A stretch of DNA of 64,000 nt from Sphingobium sp. EP60837 (GTDB lineage Bacteria > Pseudomonadota > Alphaproteobacteria > Sphingomonadales > Sphingomonadaceae), in assembly GCF_001658005.1 (NCBI RefSeq), contig NZ_CP015987.1, positions 62,001-126,000 on the forward strand, given 5' to 3'. The notes beneath the pieces were generated by a model. That model searched no databases. It worked only from the letters and a program-made list of their open reading frames with translations, and was not told the origin of the DNA. Position numbers and translations under genes: made by a program. Shown here in pieces: positions 17,121 to 25,837 of this stretch (the stretch's first letter is position 1; every line of letters starts with the position of its first letter).

Positions 17121-19379
17121 TCAGGAAACCTCGAACTCTCCGGCGAGACCGGCATCTTCGGCGGAAGGCGCGATCCACAGCTTGAACTTGCCCCCTTCGA
17201 TGACGGGCTTCAGATCAACACCAAGGAAGGCAAGATCAGTAATCGCGAGGTCAAATGTGACCTGCTGCGAGCGCCCTGGTGCCAGATCGACATGCTGATA
17301 GGCCTTCAACTCCCGGATCGGCTGGGTGACGCTTGCCACCACGTCCTGGACATATAGCTGGACCAATTCCTTGGCAGCATATTTGCCGTCGTTCTTGACC
17401 GTGACGCTCACGCGTAAGCGGCCATCTTTCGGGATCTGCTTGGACGACAGGACCAGATCGGCATAACCGATTTTCCCATAGGTCATCCCATGACCGAATG
17501 GAAACCGCGCCTCATATTTGGATGTAATATATCGTGCGTTGGTGGGTCGACCCGGCCGGCGATGCGCATAATAATAAGGCACCTGTCCGGCTGAAATGGG
17601 AAAGCTGACGGGGAGGCGCCCCGATGGGCCTGTAACTCCGAATAGGATATCGGCGACGGCATTGCCCATTTCCGAACCCAGGAACCAGGTGACCAGTATT
17701 GCCGGGGCATTAAGGATCGCGCCTTCCAGCGCGAGTGCGCGGCCGTTGCGCAGGGCGACGACCATTGGCTTACCCGTCGCGGCCACTGCCTCGGCCAGCG
17801 CCTGTTGTGGGGAGGGGACCACGATCAGATCACGCGAGGCGCCCTCGCCCGACATCGCCTCGCGCTCGCCCACCGCAAGGATAATGATATCCGCCGCGCG
17901 GGCGGCCGCCACGGCTGCATCGATCCCGCCGTCAATCGGCGCCGTAATCTCGCTACCCTTCACCACGGTAACGAGCGAAGGGTCGCTGACCGCAGACCGC
18001 GCGCCGCTGGCCAGATCAACCGCTTCCTTGTTGTCGGCGAAGAGTGTCCAAGGACCGTGGAGATTGCTGGGTCCTTCAGCGAAGGGACCGATGATCGCGA
18101 TGCGCTTGCCCTTGCGCGGCAAAGGCAACAGGTCGCCGTCATTCTTGAGCATGACGATCGAGCGCTGAGCCGCCTCACGTGCGAGCGAGAGCGCCGGCTT
18201 CGTGCGCATGCGCGTCTGCTGGCGCTTGAGGTCCATGCGGCGGAAAGGATCTTCGAACAGACCAAGGCTTTCCTTGAGCGCGAGGACGCGGCCGACCGCC
18301 TCGTCCACGCGCTCCATCGGTACTTCCCCCGCCTGTACCAGCGAAGGCAGATGATCGCGGTAGATGCCACTCGCCATGCTCATGTCGAGCCCTGCCATGA
18401 TGGCGATCCGTGCCGCGTCGCGCGCGTCGGCCGCAAGGCCGCGCGCTGCGATTTCCACATCGCCATTATAGTCGCCGACGACCAGTCCGTCGAAGCCCAT
18501 CTCACCGCGCAATATGTCGGTCAGGAACTCACGGCCGCCATGGATTGGACGACCCGCAATATCCTCGAACGCGGCCATGACGGTGGCGCAACCTGCATCC
18601 ACGGCAGCCTGGAACGGCGGCAGATAGACTTCGCGTAGCGTGCGTTCCGAAATGTCCGCCGTGTTATAGTCCACCCCGCTTTCCGCCGCGCCATAAGCCA
18701 CAAAATGCTTCATGCAGGCGGCGACCGAAGCGTCATCGGCAAGAGACCGGCCCTGAAAACCCCGGGTCCGCGCGCGAGCCATGTCGCGTGACAGCAGCAC
18801 ATCCTCGCCCGCGCCTTCGACCGTCCGGCCCCAGCGTGCGTCGCGCCCTATGTCCACCATCGGCGCGAAGACCCAATCGATACCGGTCGCCGCCATTTCC
18901 ACTGCCGCCGCACGGGCGGTGCGCTCGGCAAGGTCCGGGTCGAAGCTTGCCGCTTCGCCAAGGGGCACCGGAAAAACCGTGCGGTACCCGTGGATCACAT
19001 CGCCCGCGAAGATCATGGGAATTCCAAGCCGCCCCTTCATCGCTGCCGTCTGAAGCTTGCGATGCGCTTCCACTCCGAAACCGTTGAACACGCCGCCCAG
19101 CCGCCCGGCCTGCGCGTCGCCCGTCAAATTCTCGACGTTGCGCAAGGCCGCCTCCGGATTGATCTTGGCCGCTGCGGCCGACGTCCAAGGTGTCGGCATG
19201 AGCGTGAGCTGCCCCGCCTTTTCTTCGATCGTCATCTGCGCGATCAACGACTTGACCCGGCTGGAGAGCGGACGGCGAACAGCGGCCATCGCCGCCGGAA
19301 TGCCCGAGGCCTGCCATGCGAACAGGCAGGCGGAGCTGATCAGGACAGACCTGCGACTGAAATTGGTTTCGCGCAACAT
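17121..19379 (-). CDS. GH3 beta-glucosidase-type glycosidase (BglX-like)
   Basis: A 752-residue periplasmic glycosidase. The N-terminus MLRETNFSRRSVLISSACLF resembles a Tat/Sec signal. Domain 1 has KHF near residue 224 and the nucleophile D303 in VVGDYNGD. The alpha/beta sandwich domain (from about residue 400) contains AVGEREAMSGEG as the acid/base region, and the C-terminus is a fibronectin type III-like domain (LVQLYVQDVVASVTQPIREL). I chose ATG 19379 rather than the distal ATG 40 codons upstream because the signal peptide begins there. It follows the ThuA gene by 46 nt. The preferred sugar cannot be told from sequence; BglX-like beta-glucosidase is the closest general match. Confidence 0.87.
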   Translation of the reverse strand: MLRETNFSRRSVLISSACLFAWQASGIPAAMAAVRRPLSSRVKSLIAQMTIEEKAGQLTLMPTPWTSAAAAKINPEAALRNVENLTGDAQAGRLGGVFNGFGVEAHRKLQTAAMKGRLGIPMIFAGDVIHGYRTVFPVPLGEAASFDPDLAERTARAAAVEMAATGIDWVFAPMVDIGRDARWGRTVEGAGEDVLLSRDMARARTRGFQGRSLADDASVAACMKHFVAYGAAESGVDYNTADISERTLREVYLPPFQAAVDAGCATVMAAFEDIAGRPIHGGREFLTDILRGEMGFDGLVVGDYNGDVEIAARGLAADARDAARIAIMAGLDMSMASGIYRDHLPSLVQAGEVPMERVDEAVGRVLALKESLGLFEDPFRRMDLKRQQTRMRTKPALSLAREAAQRSIVMLKNDGDLLPLPRKGKRIAIIGPFAEGPSNLHGPWTLFADNKEAVDLASGARSAVSDPSLVTVVKGSEITAPIDGGIDAAVAAARAADIIILAVGEREAMSGEGASRDLIVVPSPQQALAEAVAATGKPMVVALRNGRALALEGAILNAPAILVTWFLGSEMGNAVADILFGVTGPSGRLPVSFPISAGQVPYYYAHRRPGRPTNARYITSKYEARFPFGHGMTYGKIGYADLVLSSKQIPKDGRLRVSVTVKNDGKYAAKELVQLYVQDVVASVTQPIRELKAYQHVDLAPGRSQQVTFDLAITDLAFLGVDLKPVIEGGKFKLWIAPSAEDAGLAGEFEVS

Positions 19380-19425
19380 TCTTGGGCAACTCCAGTAAAA
19401 AGACACGCGGTCTGTAAACCGCTGG

Positions 19426-20364
19426 TTATGAGGTAAATTCCTTGCCGCTTGCGCAACGGGGCCCTTGCAGCCCGGCTGCCCAGCTGATCGCCCCGGCAAT
19501 CATTTCACGGTGCTGCGGCTCCTGGTAAGTGGAGGCTGCGTGCCCCAGCGCGGAATAAAATGCACGCCCATCCTTCACGCAATGTGTCCAAACCATTGGA
19601 TGATCGGGGCCCATGCGGATGTTCTTAGGCTTTGTGAAAGGCAGCAGCTTTTCCTCGGGGCGGTAAGTCCCCTCATCGATCGTCACAAGAATGTGGTAGC
19701 CCTTGTCGCGGGGGTTCGTCGCGAAGGAATACCATTCGTCGGAGCGGCGCCATGTCCGGCCCATATGACGGGTCGCGGGGTGGTCCCGATCCTCGACGTT
19801 GAGCGTCGCCATCTGGAATTGCGGATCCATGATATGGCCTATGAACTGGGTTCCGATCAGGTCATCCACATACCATCGCCAGGCATATTGCGGATCGCCG
19901 CCCGCTCCGTGCAGCCCGACAAAGCCACCACCCTTTTCCAGCCACTTGCGGAACGCGTCACGCTGTTCCTCGGTCAGCACATCGCCGCTCACGCTATTCC
20001 ATATTACGGCTTTAAAGCGGCCAAGCTGGGCCGGGTTGAAAATGGCGGCATTCTCGGTCGTGTAGCTGTCCCAGCCGTGCTGACGCGCGATTTGCTCCAA
20101 CGCGCGGTTGGCCGCAACGATCTGCGCGTCGTCGCGAAATCCATTCGTCTTGGAAAAGATGAGAATGGCAGGGCCATGCAGCCGAGCAGGTATGGGAGGC
20201 GGCGTCTCATCATAGCTGCTGCCGATGCCCAGCACCAACCGGCCGAAATTACCAGGTCCCACAGCCATCATGAACATTATGGAAAGGCCGACCAGAGTGA
20301 GGATCAGGGCCGCCGCGAGCACAGCCAGGACGCGGAGCACCTTCCTCTTCGCGATTGCCTTCAT
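19426..20364 (-). CDS. ThuA-domain protein, membrane-anchored
   Basis: A 312-residue protein with an N-terminal membrane anchor or uncleaved signal (residues about 12-38) and a ThuA-like domain: AILIFSKTNGFRDDAQ, GRFKAVIWNSVSGDVLTEEQ, and KGGGFVGLHGAGGDP. ThuA folds resemble class I glutamine amidotransferases. In trehalose utilisation (ThuA/ThuB) and in 3-keto-sugar pathways they act on oxidised disaccharides; a role in keto-sugar processing here is inference. The ATG at 20364 has AGGGTGAGG upstream and is preferred to a TTG at 20382. It is the first gene of the operon with GH3 and CE7, and site B of the shared motif lies about 60 nt upstream. Confidence 0.8.
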   Translation of the reverse strand: MKAIAKRKVLRVLAVLAAALILTLVGLSIMFMMAVGPGNFGRLVLGIGSSYDETPPPIPARLHGPAILIFSKTNGFRDDAQIVAANRALEQIARQHGWDSYTTENAAIFNPAQLGRFKAVIWNSVSGDVLTEEQRDAFRKWLEKGGGFVGLHGAGGDPQYAWRWYVDDLIGTQFIGHIMDPQFQMATLNVEDRDHPATRHMGRTWRRSDEWYSFATNPRDKGYHILVTIDEGTYRPEEKLLPFTKPKNIRMGPDHPMVWTHCVKDGRAFYSALGHAASTYQEPQHREMIAGAISWAAGLQGPRCASGKEFTS

Positions 20365-20425
20365 CACCTCACCCTTGGTCAACGTTGTTCAGCAGCTGGC
20401 AAGGTATAGCCCCTTATGACGAGAG

Positions 20426-20447
20426 AAGTAAACAGCCTCGTTGCATT
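20426..20447 (-). promoter_or_regulatory. shared 22-nt motif, site B (ThuA-GH3-CE7 promoter)
   Basis: Plus-strand core GTAAACAG-CCT-CGTTGCAT. In the ThuA direction TTTACT is followed after 18 nt by TATACC, a plausible promoter. The site lies midway between the divergent ThuA gene and the small secreted-protein gene at 20498, so it could control both. Confidence 0.7.
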
Positions 20448-20497
20448 TATACGAGATCCTGCTAGAGAGTTTGCCACTCATTGATGGAGAGAAGAAG

Positions 20498-20782
20498 ATG
20501 AAGAAATTGATCCTGGCAGCGGCGGTTTTCGCGATGGCGCCCCTGCCCGCTTTTGCTCAGGCGACCTATTCGAGCTCGACGACGGAAATCGGCGCCCTGC
20601 TTGACGATCCGGCAGCAAAAGCCGTTCTGGAAAAGCACGTTCCCGGCATGACCACCAACGATCAGGTCGATATGGCTCGTTCGATGACACTGAAGGACAT
20701 TCAGCAATATTCGCCCGATCAGATCACCGACAAGGTGCTTGCCGAGGTTGACGCGGACCTCGCCAAACTGAAGGCCAAGTAA
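20498..20782 (+). CDS. small secreted protein resembling a CAZyme C-terminal module
   Basis: A 94-residue protein with a clear Sec signal peptide (KKLILAAAVFAMAPLPAFAQ) and a 70-residue helical domain: TTEIGALLDDPAAKAVLEKH, PGMTTNDQVDMARSMTLKD, and YSPDQITDKVLAEVDADLAK. I recall similar modules appended to the C-terminus of secreted hydrolases in sphingomonads and Caulobacter; here it stands alone. The ATG at 20498 follows a GGAGAGAAGAAG Shine-Dalgarno region. It is divergent from ThuA and convergent with the TetR gene. Function is unknown; a free-standing accessory to the secreted glycosidases is a reasonable guess. Confidence 0.7.
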   Translation: MKKLILAAAVFAMAPLPAFAQATYSSSTTEIGALLDDPAAKAVLEKHVPGMTTNDQVDMARSMTLKDIQQYSPDQITDKVLAEVDADLAKLKAK

Positions 20783-20844
20783 GCTTCAGGCGGCTGGCCG
20801 GCTATCATATGCTCCGGCCAGCCGCGTCAGGCGCGCCTGCGCCT

Positions 20845-21534
20845 CTACCAACTGTCTCTGCCGCGCAACAGCACATCTACCGCCTGGGACGCAAATTCCG
20901 CCGCCTCCTCAGGGCTGATCGTGCGCACCGTTTCCTCGGTCCTGCGCCAACCCTGGATCATGCTCAACAACTGCAGCGCCACGCGTCTGGGCTCCTTAGG
21001 AGGCACCGCATCGTCCTGAGTTCCTCTGATGATTTCGTTGGTGAGGAAACCGAGCTCGTAATTGTAGCCTACGTTGTAAAAAGTTTCAGCGATTTCAGGG
21101 AAGCGCTGCGCAGTCGTCATGATTAACCGGTCGAACTGCCGAACTTCAGGGTTAGCGAGCATGTGGACAAAGGTCTGCGCGTGACGCTTCAGGCTGTCCG
21201 GAAATTTCTCCGGCACGTCACTGTTTCGGGCACTTGCTTCATTGGACCAGTTGCGGACGCGATCTTCCACGACTGACTTTATCAGCGCTTCTTTGGTCGA
21301 GTGACGGATATAGAGGGTTCGTTTGGAGACACCAGCCGCCTGCGCCACCGCTTCCATCGAAGTCGCTTCATAACCGAGCGACAGGAACAGTTCCTTCGCG
21401 GCCGATAGAATGGCTTCCTCTATCTCGCCCGCCCTTTTGCTCGGTGGCCGGCCCATGCGCCGAACCCGCGTCGCTTTAGGTTCAGGTTTTGCGTCAACCC
21501 GCGAACCGCGCTTCTTGGCTTCCTTCACCCACAT
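20845..21534 (-). CDS. TetR-family transcriptional regulator
   Basis: A 229-residue repressor. A basic N-terminal tail leads to the TetR DNA-binding domain: AILSAAKELFLSLGYEATSM, EAVAQAAGVSKRTLYIRHST, then KEALIKSVVEDRV. The C-terminal ligand domain (about 95-229) is of the AefR/TetR_C type with a long helix RFPEIAETFYNVGYNYELGF. It lies 83 nt downstream of the GH39 gene on the same strand and is the only intact TetR gene in the glycan block. It is therefore the nearest candidate to read the 22-nt motif found upstream of three transcription units; that link is inferred. Confidence 0.87.
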   Translation of the reverse strand: MWVKEAKKRGSRVDAKPEPKATRVRRMGRPPSKRAGEIEEAILSAAKELFLSLGYEATSMEAVAQAAGVSKRTLYIRHSTKEALIKSVVEDRVRNWSNEASARNSDVPEKFPDSLKRHAQTFVHMLANPEVRQFDRLIMTTAQRFPEIAETFYNVGYNYELGFLTNEIIRGTQDDAVPPKEPRRVALQLLSMIQGWRRTEETVRTISPEEAAEFASQAVDVLLRGRDSW

Positions 21535-21617
21535 GTCCCGTCTTCGTTAGGCATGTCTCACTTATGGATATATCGTCTGAGCTGCAAGCCGCCCGAACAC
21601 GCCAATTCCGGCGCCGG

Positions 21618-23135
21618 TCATTCGGATATTTCAACAAGTGCGACGCCTTCTGGCGGCAGGTCCAGCGTCAAGACACGCTGATCATTTAACCGGCGCGTTT
21701 CCGGTGGCGCGAGTTCGGCAGCGCGGCGGATCTGCTCAATCTGATCCTTATTGGGATATTGCGGCGAACCTAATTCCCGCCATTTGGGGAGGGGCGAGCC
21801 CCGTTCCTGATCGACATAGCTAACGCGCACGCTCTTTCCTGGAGCAGCGCCTGTCAGTTTGACCTCGATCTTTTTGCGTTCTCCCGTAACGATCCGCTCC
21901 TTGCTCATGCCTGGTATCCCCGAAGGCTGCTTCACTTCGGCCAGGTTCCATATTAGTGCGGCTGCGCCGGTCCTGGTCTTGCTGGCAAGAGCTGGGCCGG
22001 TGGCTGCCAGCCGGCGCGGCCCGAGCCGGTGCAGCAACTTATAGGTGTTGAACGACGGGCGCGGGATGCCGCGCTGGGCAATCATGCCCCAGCCCCCATC
22101 GCCTTCCTTGAGGATGAAATTCGGGAAGTTGATCTCCTCAAACACATTGCTGATGCACCATTGCGACATGGCATGGCAGTAGGGCAGGCAATTGTTGATG
22201 ACATGGGCGATCATTGCGGGGCTGTCGGACGACCATTCCGATAGCCACAGCTCGGCGCCCTTATACCGCGTCGCGTCGATCTGGCTCCGTACCTTGGCCA
22301 TGGCTGCGGGGATCACATCCTTGTGGGGATATAAATTCGCCTGACCGAACAGCTCCTTCTGGTCGTCACCGGCATAGATATGCGTCGATACGAAGTCGAC
22401 GGGCAAATTTTCCTGAGCGCAAAAGCCCAGGAACTCCGGCATCCATTGCGCTGCGGCGGTGGAAGGGCCTCCAACGCGCAGCTTTGGATCCACCGCTTTA
22501 ATTGCGCGCGCCGCAGCCTTGTACATTGCAAAATAGTCGGCCTGGGTTCCACTGAAGAACCAGGTCAGGTTCGGCTCATTCCAGACCTCGAAATACCATT
22601 GGCGTACGGCACCAAGACCATAGCGGTCGACGAGGTGACGGACGAAAACGCCGATAAAATCACCCCAGGCCTCCGGCGAGGCAGGCGGAGTAATATTAGC
22701 GTTATAGGTGAAGTTGAGCTTTGTGTTCCCGCTGGCCAGCTTCTTGGGCATGAAGCTCAGTTCGACAAAGGGTTGCACCCCTCTCGCCAGCACGCCGTCA
22801 TACACATCATCGACATTCTGGAAGTTTGGGTCCTTGCCGTTCATGCCACCGGGCCAAACGCCAAGATCATCGTTGAAAATGCCGTGGAACCGCACGCGTT
22901 CCAGCCCCGTCTCGGCACGGAACCGCTCTAGATCATGCCGCCAGCTCTCGCGCATCGTGGCGGACGCCCGATCCGACCCGGCGCAACGCGACCAGATGTG
23001 GTCCAGTGCGCCCGTCTCGCGGCGCAGGTCAATCTCCACATGTTCAGTGGCGGTCTGGCCAAAGGCAGGCTTCGCAAGAGCGGAAGCAGCCAAGGCTGCT
23101 GCTCCGGCACCGATGATTTCGCGGCGATCCCACAT
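21618..23135 (-). CDS. GH39 beta-xylosidase-like glycosidase
   Basis: A 505-residue exported enzyme predicted to release beta-xylosyl or similar residues. The N-terminus MWDRREIIGAGAAALAASAL carries a twin-arginine-like export signal. The TIM barrel has the acid/base E187 in YFEVWNEPNLTWF and the nucleophile E300 in LWLSEWSSDS, both classic GH39 features. The last 80 residues (VSYVDQERGSPLPKWRELGS to the end) form a small beta domain. The same tail survives in the pseudogene at 12.9-13.2 kb, showing that a second GH39 gene once existed. It lies 54 nt downstream of GH3 and probably shares its promoter (site C). Confidence 0.88.
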   Translation of the reverse strand: MWDRREIIGAGAAALAASALAKPAFGQTATEHVEIDLRRETGALDHIWSRCAGSDRASATMRESWRHDLERFRAETGLERVRFHGIFNDDLGVWPGGMNGKDPNFQNVDDVYDGVLARGVQPFVELSFMPKKLASGNTKLNFTYNANITPPASPEAWGDFIGVFVRHLVDRYGLGAVRQWYFEVWNEPNLTWFFSGTQADYFAMYKAAARAIKAVDPKLRVGGPSTAAAQWMPEFLGFCAQENLPVDFVSTHIYAGDDQKELFGQANLYPHKDVIPAAMAKVRSQIDATRYKGAELWLSEWSSDSPAMIAHVINNCLPYCHAMSQWCISNVFEEINFPNFILKEGDGGWGMIAQRGIPRPSFNTYKLLHRLGPRRLAATGPALASKTRTGAAALIWNLAEVKQPSGIPGMSKERIVTGERKKIEVKLTGAAPGKSVRVSYVDQERGSPLPKWRELGSPQYPNKDQIEQIRRAAELAPPETRRLNDQRVLTLDLPPEGVALVEISE

Positions 23136-23189
23136 GATCTGTACTCCTTTGGACGGTCGCATGCATAGGCCGCCCTTACCATATGATTG

Positions 23190-25559
23190 TTAGGCGACCG
23201 TAAGCTTTACCGACTTCAGATCGACCGAGTTCGGCCCGGCATGGATCGTGAAGGTTCCCGGCTCCACCACATAGTTCATGTCGATGTTCCAGAACGCCAG
23301 GCTGTCGGGATCAAGGCTGAACTGCACGGTGCGCTTTTCCCCCGGCTTCAAGGTCACACGCTCGAAGCCGCGCAACTCCAGCACGGGGCGCGGCACAGAA
23401 CTCACATCGTCGCGAACATAAAGCTGGACCACTTCGTCGCCAGTCCTTTGCCCAGTGTTGGTGACGTCGACTTCCACAATCACCGTCTCGCCTACCGCGA
23501 TGGTGGACTTGCCAAGGCGTGGCGCGGACATTTCGAACGTCGTGTAACTCAGGCCATAGCCGAAGGGAAAAAGCGGTGTTGGCTTCGCCTCTACATATCG
23601 CTGGCCGATCCTTGCCGAAGAATGCTTGTTGTAGAATATTGGCAGGTCGCCAACCGAACGGGGAAAAGTGATCGGCAATTTGCCCCCCGGATTGACTTTG
23701 CCGAAAAGGATGTCGGCAAAGGCGTTTCCGCCCTCCTGGCCGAGATACCAGCCCTCCACCAGAGCGTTGGCCTTGTCCGCAAGGCGATTAACGGCGAGCG
23801 GACGTCCGTTGATCAGCAAGGCGACAATCGGCTTGCCCGTCGCAATCATCGCATCCACCAACGCATCCTGATCGCCAAACAGATTGAGACTGTTGCGATC
23901 GCCCGGAGCGCCTGCGTGAATTGCCTCGCGGGTGATTTCCGGCACGTCGCCAACGACCAATAGGATGACGTCCGACCGTTTCGCGACCTCCACAGCCTGG
24001 GCTATGCGCACCGCATTTTCCGCCGCATCGGCGTAGCGCGCCGCGCGGGCCGGCAGGTGCTGACCGGTGGGGTCCGGTTTGACGATCTGGACACCTTCGG
24101 CATACTCGATGGAGATCGCCTGCCCGGCAGCTGCTTTCACGCCCGCCAATATCCCGACGGCCTGCGCGTTGACGGAGGAATAGCCCCCAAACAAAGGTTC
24201 AACCGCATTAGGCCCAACAACCGCAATTTTTCGCGGCTTAGCCGGATCAATCGGCAGCAAACCGTCATTTTTGAGCAGCACGAGCGACTTTTGCGCAACC
24301 TTGCGCGCAAGCGCCTTACTAGCGGGGGCATTGACCTGACGCAGGGCGCGAGATTTGTTCAGATAGGGATTCTCGAACAGGCCGGCCTCGAACTTGAGGG
24401 CCAATATGCGGGACACCGCGGCGTCGATACTTGCTTCGGGAATGCGGCCAGCGCGCACCAGCTCGGGCAATCGGGCATAGGCCTGACCCTCCGGCATTTC
24501 TGCGTCGACGCCTGCATGGATTGCCAGCACAGCGGCATCATCGTCATTCGCCGCCATTTGATGATGCGTGACCAAATTGGTGACACCGCCATAATCACTG
24601 AAATACGCGCCGCGAAAGCCAAGCCGCTCCCGCCCGGTACGTTGAAGCAGTTGATAATTAGCGTGGGAAGGAACGCCCTCGAGCTCATTGTAGGACGGCA
24701 TGATAACAGCAGGATCGGCCTTCTTGATCACCTGCGCGAAGGGCACGAGGAAATTCTCGCGCAGCGTCCGCTCGCTCATGTCAGCCGGGCCGATGTTGAG
24801 CCCGCTCTCTGGCGCGCCGTGAATGAAGTGCTTAAGCGTCACGAAGACCTTGTCCGCCGCCAACGGCCGCTGTCCTTGCTGACCGCGGACAGACGCAATG
24901 CCCATCTGGCTGACCAAATAAGGGTCTTCACTGAAAAACTCCTCGACCCGCCCGAAGCGGGGATCACGGGCGAGGTCCAGGACCGGACTGAGCGCGACGG
25001 TAGCGCCACGCATGCGGGCTTCACGCCCTGCCAGTTCGTAAGCCTGCTGGACCAGCTTGGGGTCCCAGGTGCTACCAAGCCCGAGCGGGATCGGGAAAAT
25101 GGTCGCGTCCCGCGCCTTGAGGCCATGGGCTGTTTCCTCATGGAACAATGCGGGGATGCCGAGGCGGGTATTATCAACCAGGTGCCGCTGGATCGCGTTC
25201 ACCAGGTCGATCGTTTCCCCAACGGCGCGATAGGCGTCCTTGGCAACACGCGCCGTACCATTGGTATCGCTCGGATTGCCGATCTGCCCGATGCCGTTGA
25301 CGAAGACCTGCTTTGCCTTCTCGGGCGAGAAATTATCGCCCTCGAGGAACCGGGATTTCGTGTAGGCGATCGACCGCATCTGCGCGGCCTTTTCCTCCAG
25401 GGTCATCCGGCTTAGCAGATCGCGGACGCGATCTTCGATCCGCGCCTTGGGATTGCGATATAGCGCTTTGCCCGCACCTTCAGCCATTGCGACCACAGGC
25501 ATCGCCAGAGCGGTTGAAACGATGAACATACGCCGCGTAACGGCGAGCCGATCAGCCAA
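23190..25559 (-). CDS. GH3 beta-xylosidase/beta-glucosidase-type glycosidase
   Basis: A 789-residue periplasmic GH3 enzyme. The signal peptide FIVSTALAMPVVAMAEG is followed by the barrel domain with KHF (about 243), DYGG with nucleophile D322, then the sandwich domain (LVVGDVPEITREAIHAGAPG) and a fibronectin-like C-terminus (DEVVQLYVRDDVSSVPRPVL). The start is TTG at 25559, chosen because a strong GGAGG sits 5 nt upstream; the in-frame ATG at 25529 lacks one. It is first in an operon with GH39. Its promoter and first 30 codons are duplicated in a decayed copy at 61.8-62.0 kb. Xylosidase activity is suggested by the GH39 partner, not proven. Confidence 0.87.
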   Translation of the reverse strand: MADRLAVTRRMFIVSTALAMPVVAMAEGAGKALYRNPKARIEDRVRDLLSRMTLEEKAAQMRSIAYTKSRFLEGDNFSPEKAKQVFVNGIGQIGNPSDTNGTARVAKDAYRAVGETIDLVNAIQRHLVDNTRLGIPALFHEETAHGLKARDATIFPIPLGLGSTWDPKLVQQAYELAGREARMRGATVALSPVLDLARDPRFGRVEEFFSEDPYLVSQMGIASVRGQQGQRPLAADKVFVTLKHFIHGAPESGLNIGPADMSERTLRENFLVPFAQVIKKADPAVIMPSYNELEGVPSHANYQLLQRTGRERLGFRGAYFSDYGGVTNLVTHHQMAANDDDAAVLAIHAGVDAEMPEGQAYARLPELVRAGRIPEASIDAAVSRILALKFEAGLFENPYLNKSRALRQVNAPASKALARKVAQKSLVLLKNDGLLPIDPAKPRKIAVVGPNAVEPLFGGYSSVNAQAVGILAGVKAAAGQAISIEYAEGVQIVKPDPTGQHLPARAARYADAAENAVRIAQAVEVAKRSDVILLVVGDVPEITREAIHAGAPGDRNSLNLFGDQDALVDAMIATGKPIVALLINGRPLAVNRLADKANALVEGWYLGQEGGNAFADILFGKVNPGGKLPITFPRSVGDLPIFYNKHSSARIGQRYVEAKPTPLFPFGYGLSYTTFEMSAPRLGKSTIAVGETVIVEVDVTNTGQRTGDEVVQLYVRDDVSSVPRPVLELRGFERVTLKPGEKRTVQFSLDPDSLAFWNIDMNYVVEPGTFTIHAGPNSVDLKSVKLTVA

Positions 25560-25645
25560 GAAATCCTCCGTCCGAATGTTTCGCCGATCCCCCGCTTTGC
25601 AACTGAGGGCCGCTATCCGCGCGTCTTACAACAGGACGCAACTAT

Positions 25646-25667
25646 AAGTAAACAGGAACGTTGCATT
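25646..25667 (-). promoter_or_regulatory. shared 22-nt motif, site C (GH3-GH39 promoter)
   Basis: Plus-strand core GTAAACAG-GAA-CGTTGCAT. In the gene direction TTTACT is followed after 17 nt by GTAAGA, a weaker -10. Conservation against sites A and B is confined to the two half-elements while the three central bases differ, as expected for a bipartite binding site. Confidence 0.7.
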
Positions 25668-25761
25668 ATTGGTCTGAACGGCTGGCAAGATGCTTTATCA
25701 GTTTCCGTGCGATGGAGGATGGCCAACGGCTCAAGATCGGGAGGCGTGAATGGGTGATTGG

Positions 25762-25833
25762 ATGCGGATAGCGGAACTGCTGCCTTCCGGAATAGACGCA
25801 CGGACGATAGGTGATCAGGCCGCGAATGATCGG
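25762..25833 (-). pseudogene. scrap of TonB-dependent receptor C-terminal barrel
   Basis: The minus strand translates to PIIRGLITYRPCVYSGRQQF and RYPH, which matches PFIRGLITYRPSVFSERQQF and RFPH of the receptor at 62.2-64 kb, at DNA level as well as protein level. Only about 24 codons survive. It lies upstream of the GH3 promoter in the same order and orientation as the intact receptor at 62 kb lies upstream of the duplicated promoter. Together they mark an old segmental duplication. Confidence 0.75.
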
Positions 25834-25837
25834 CAAA

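Noticed and set aside
24057..25415. 452-codon plus-strand frame over the second GH3 gene
   Set aside because: Shadow of a well-supported GH3 gene; low-complexity Arg/Gly/Leu composition and no ribosome site.
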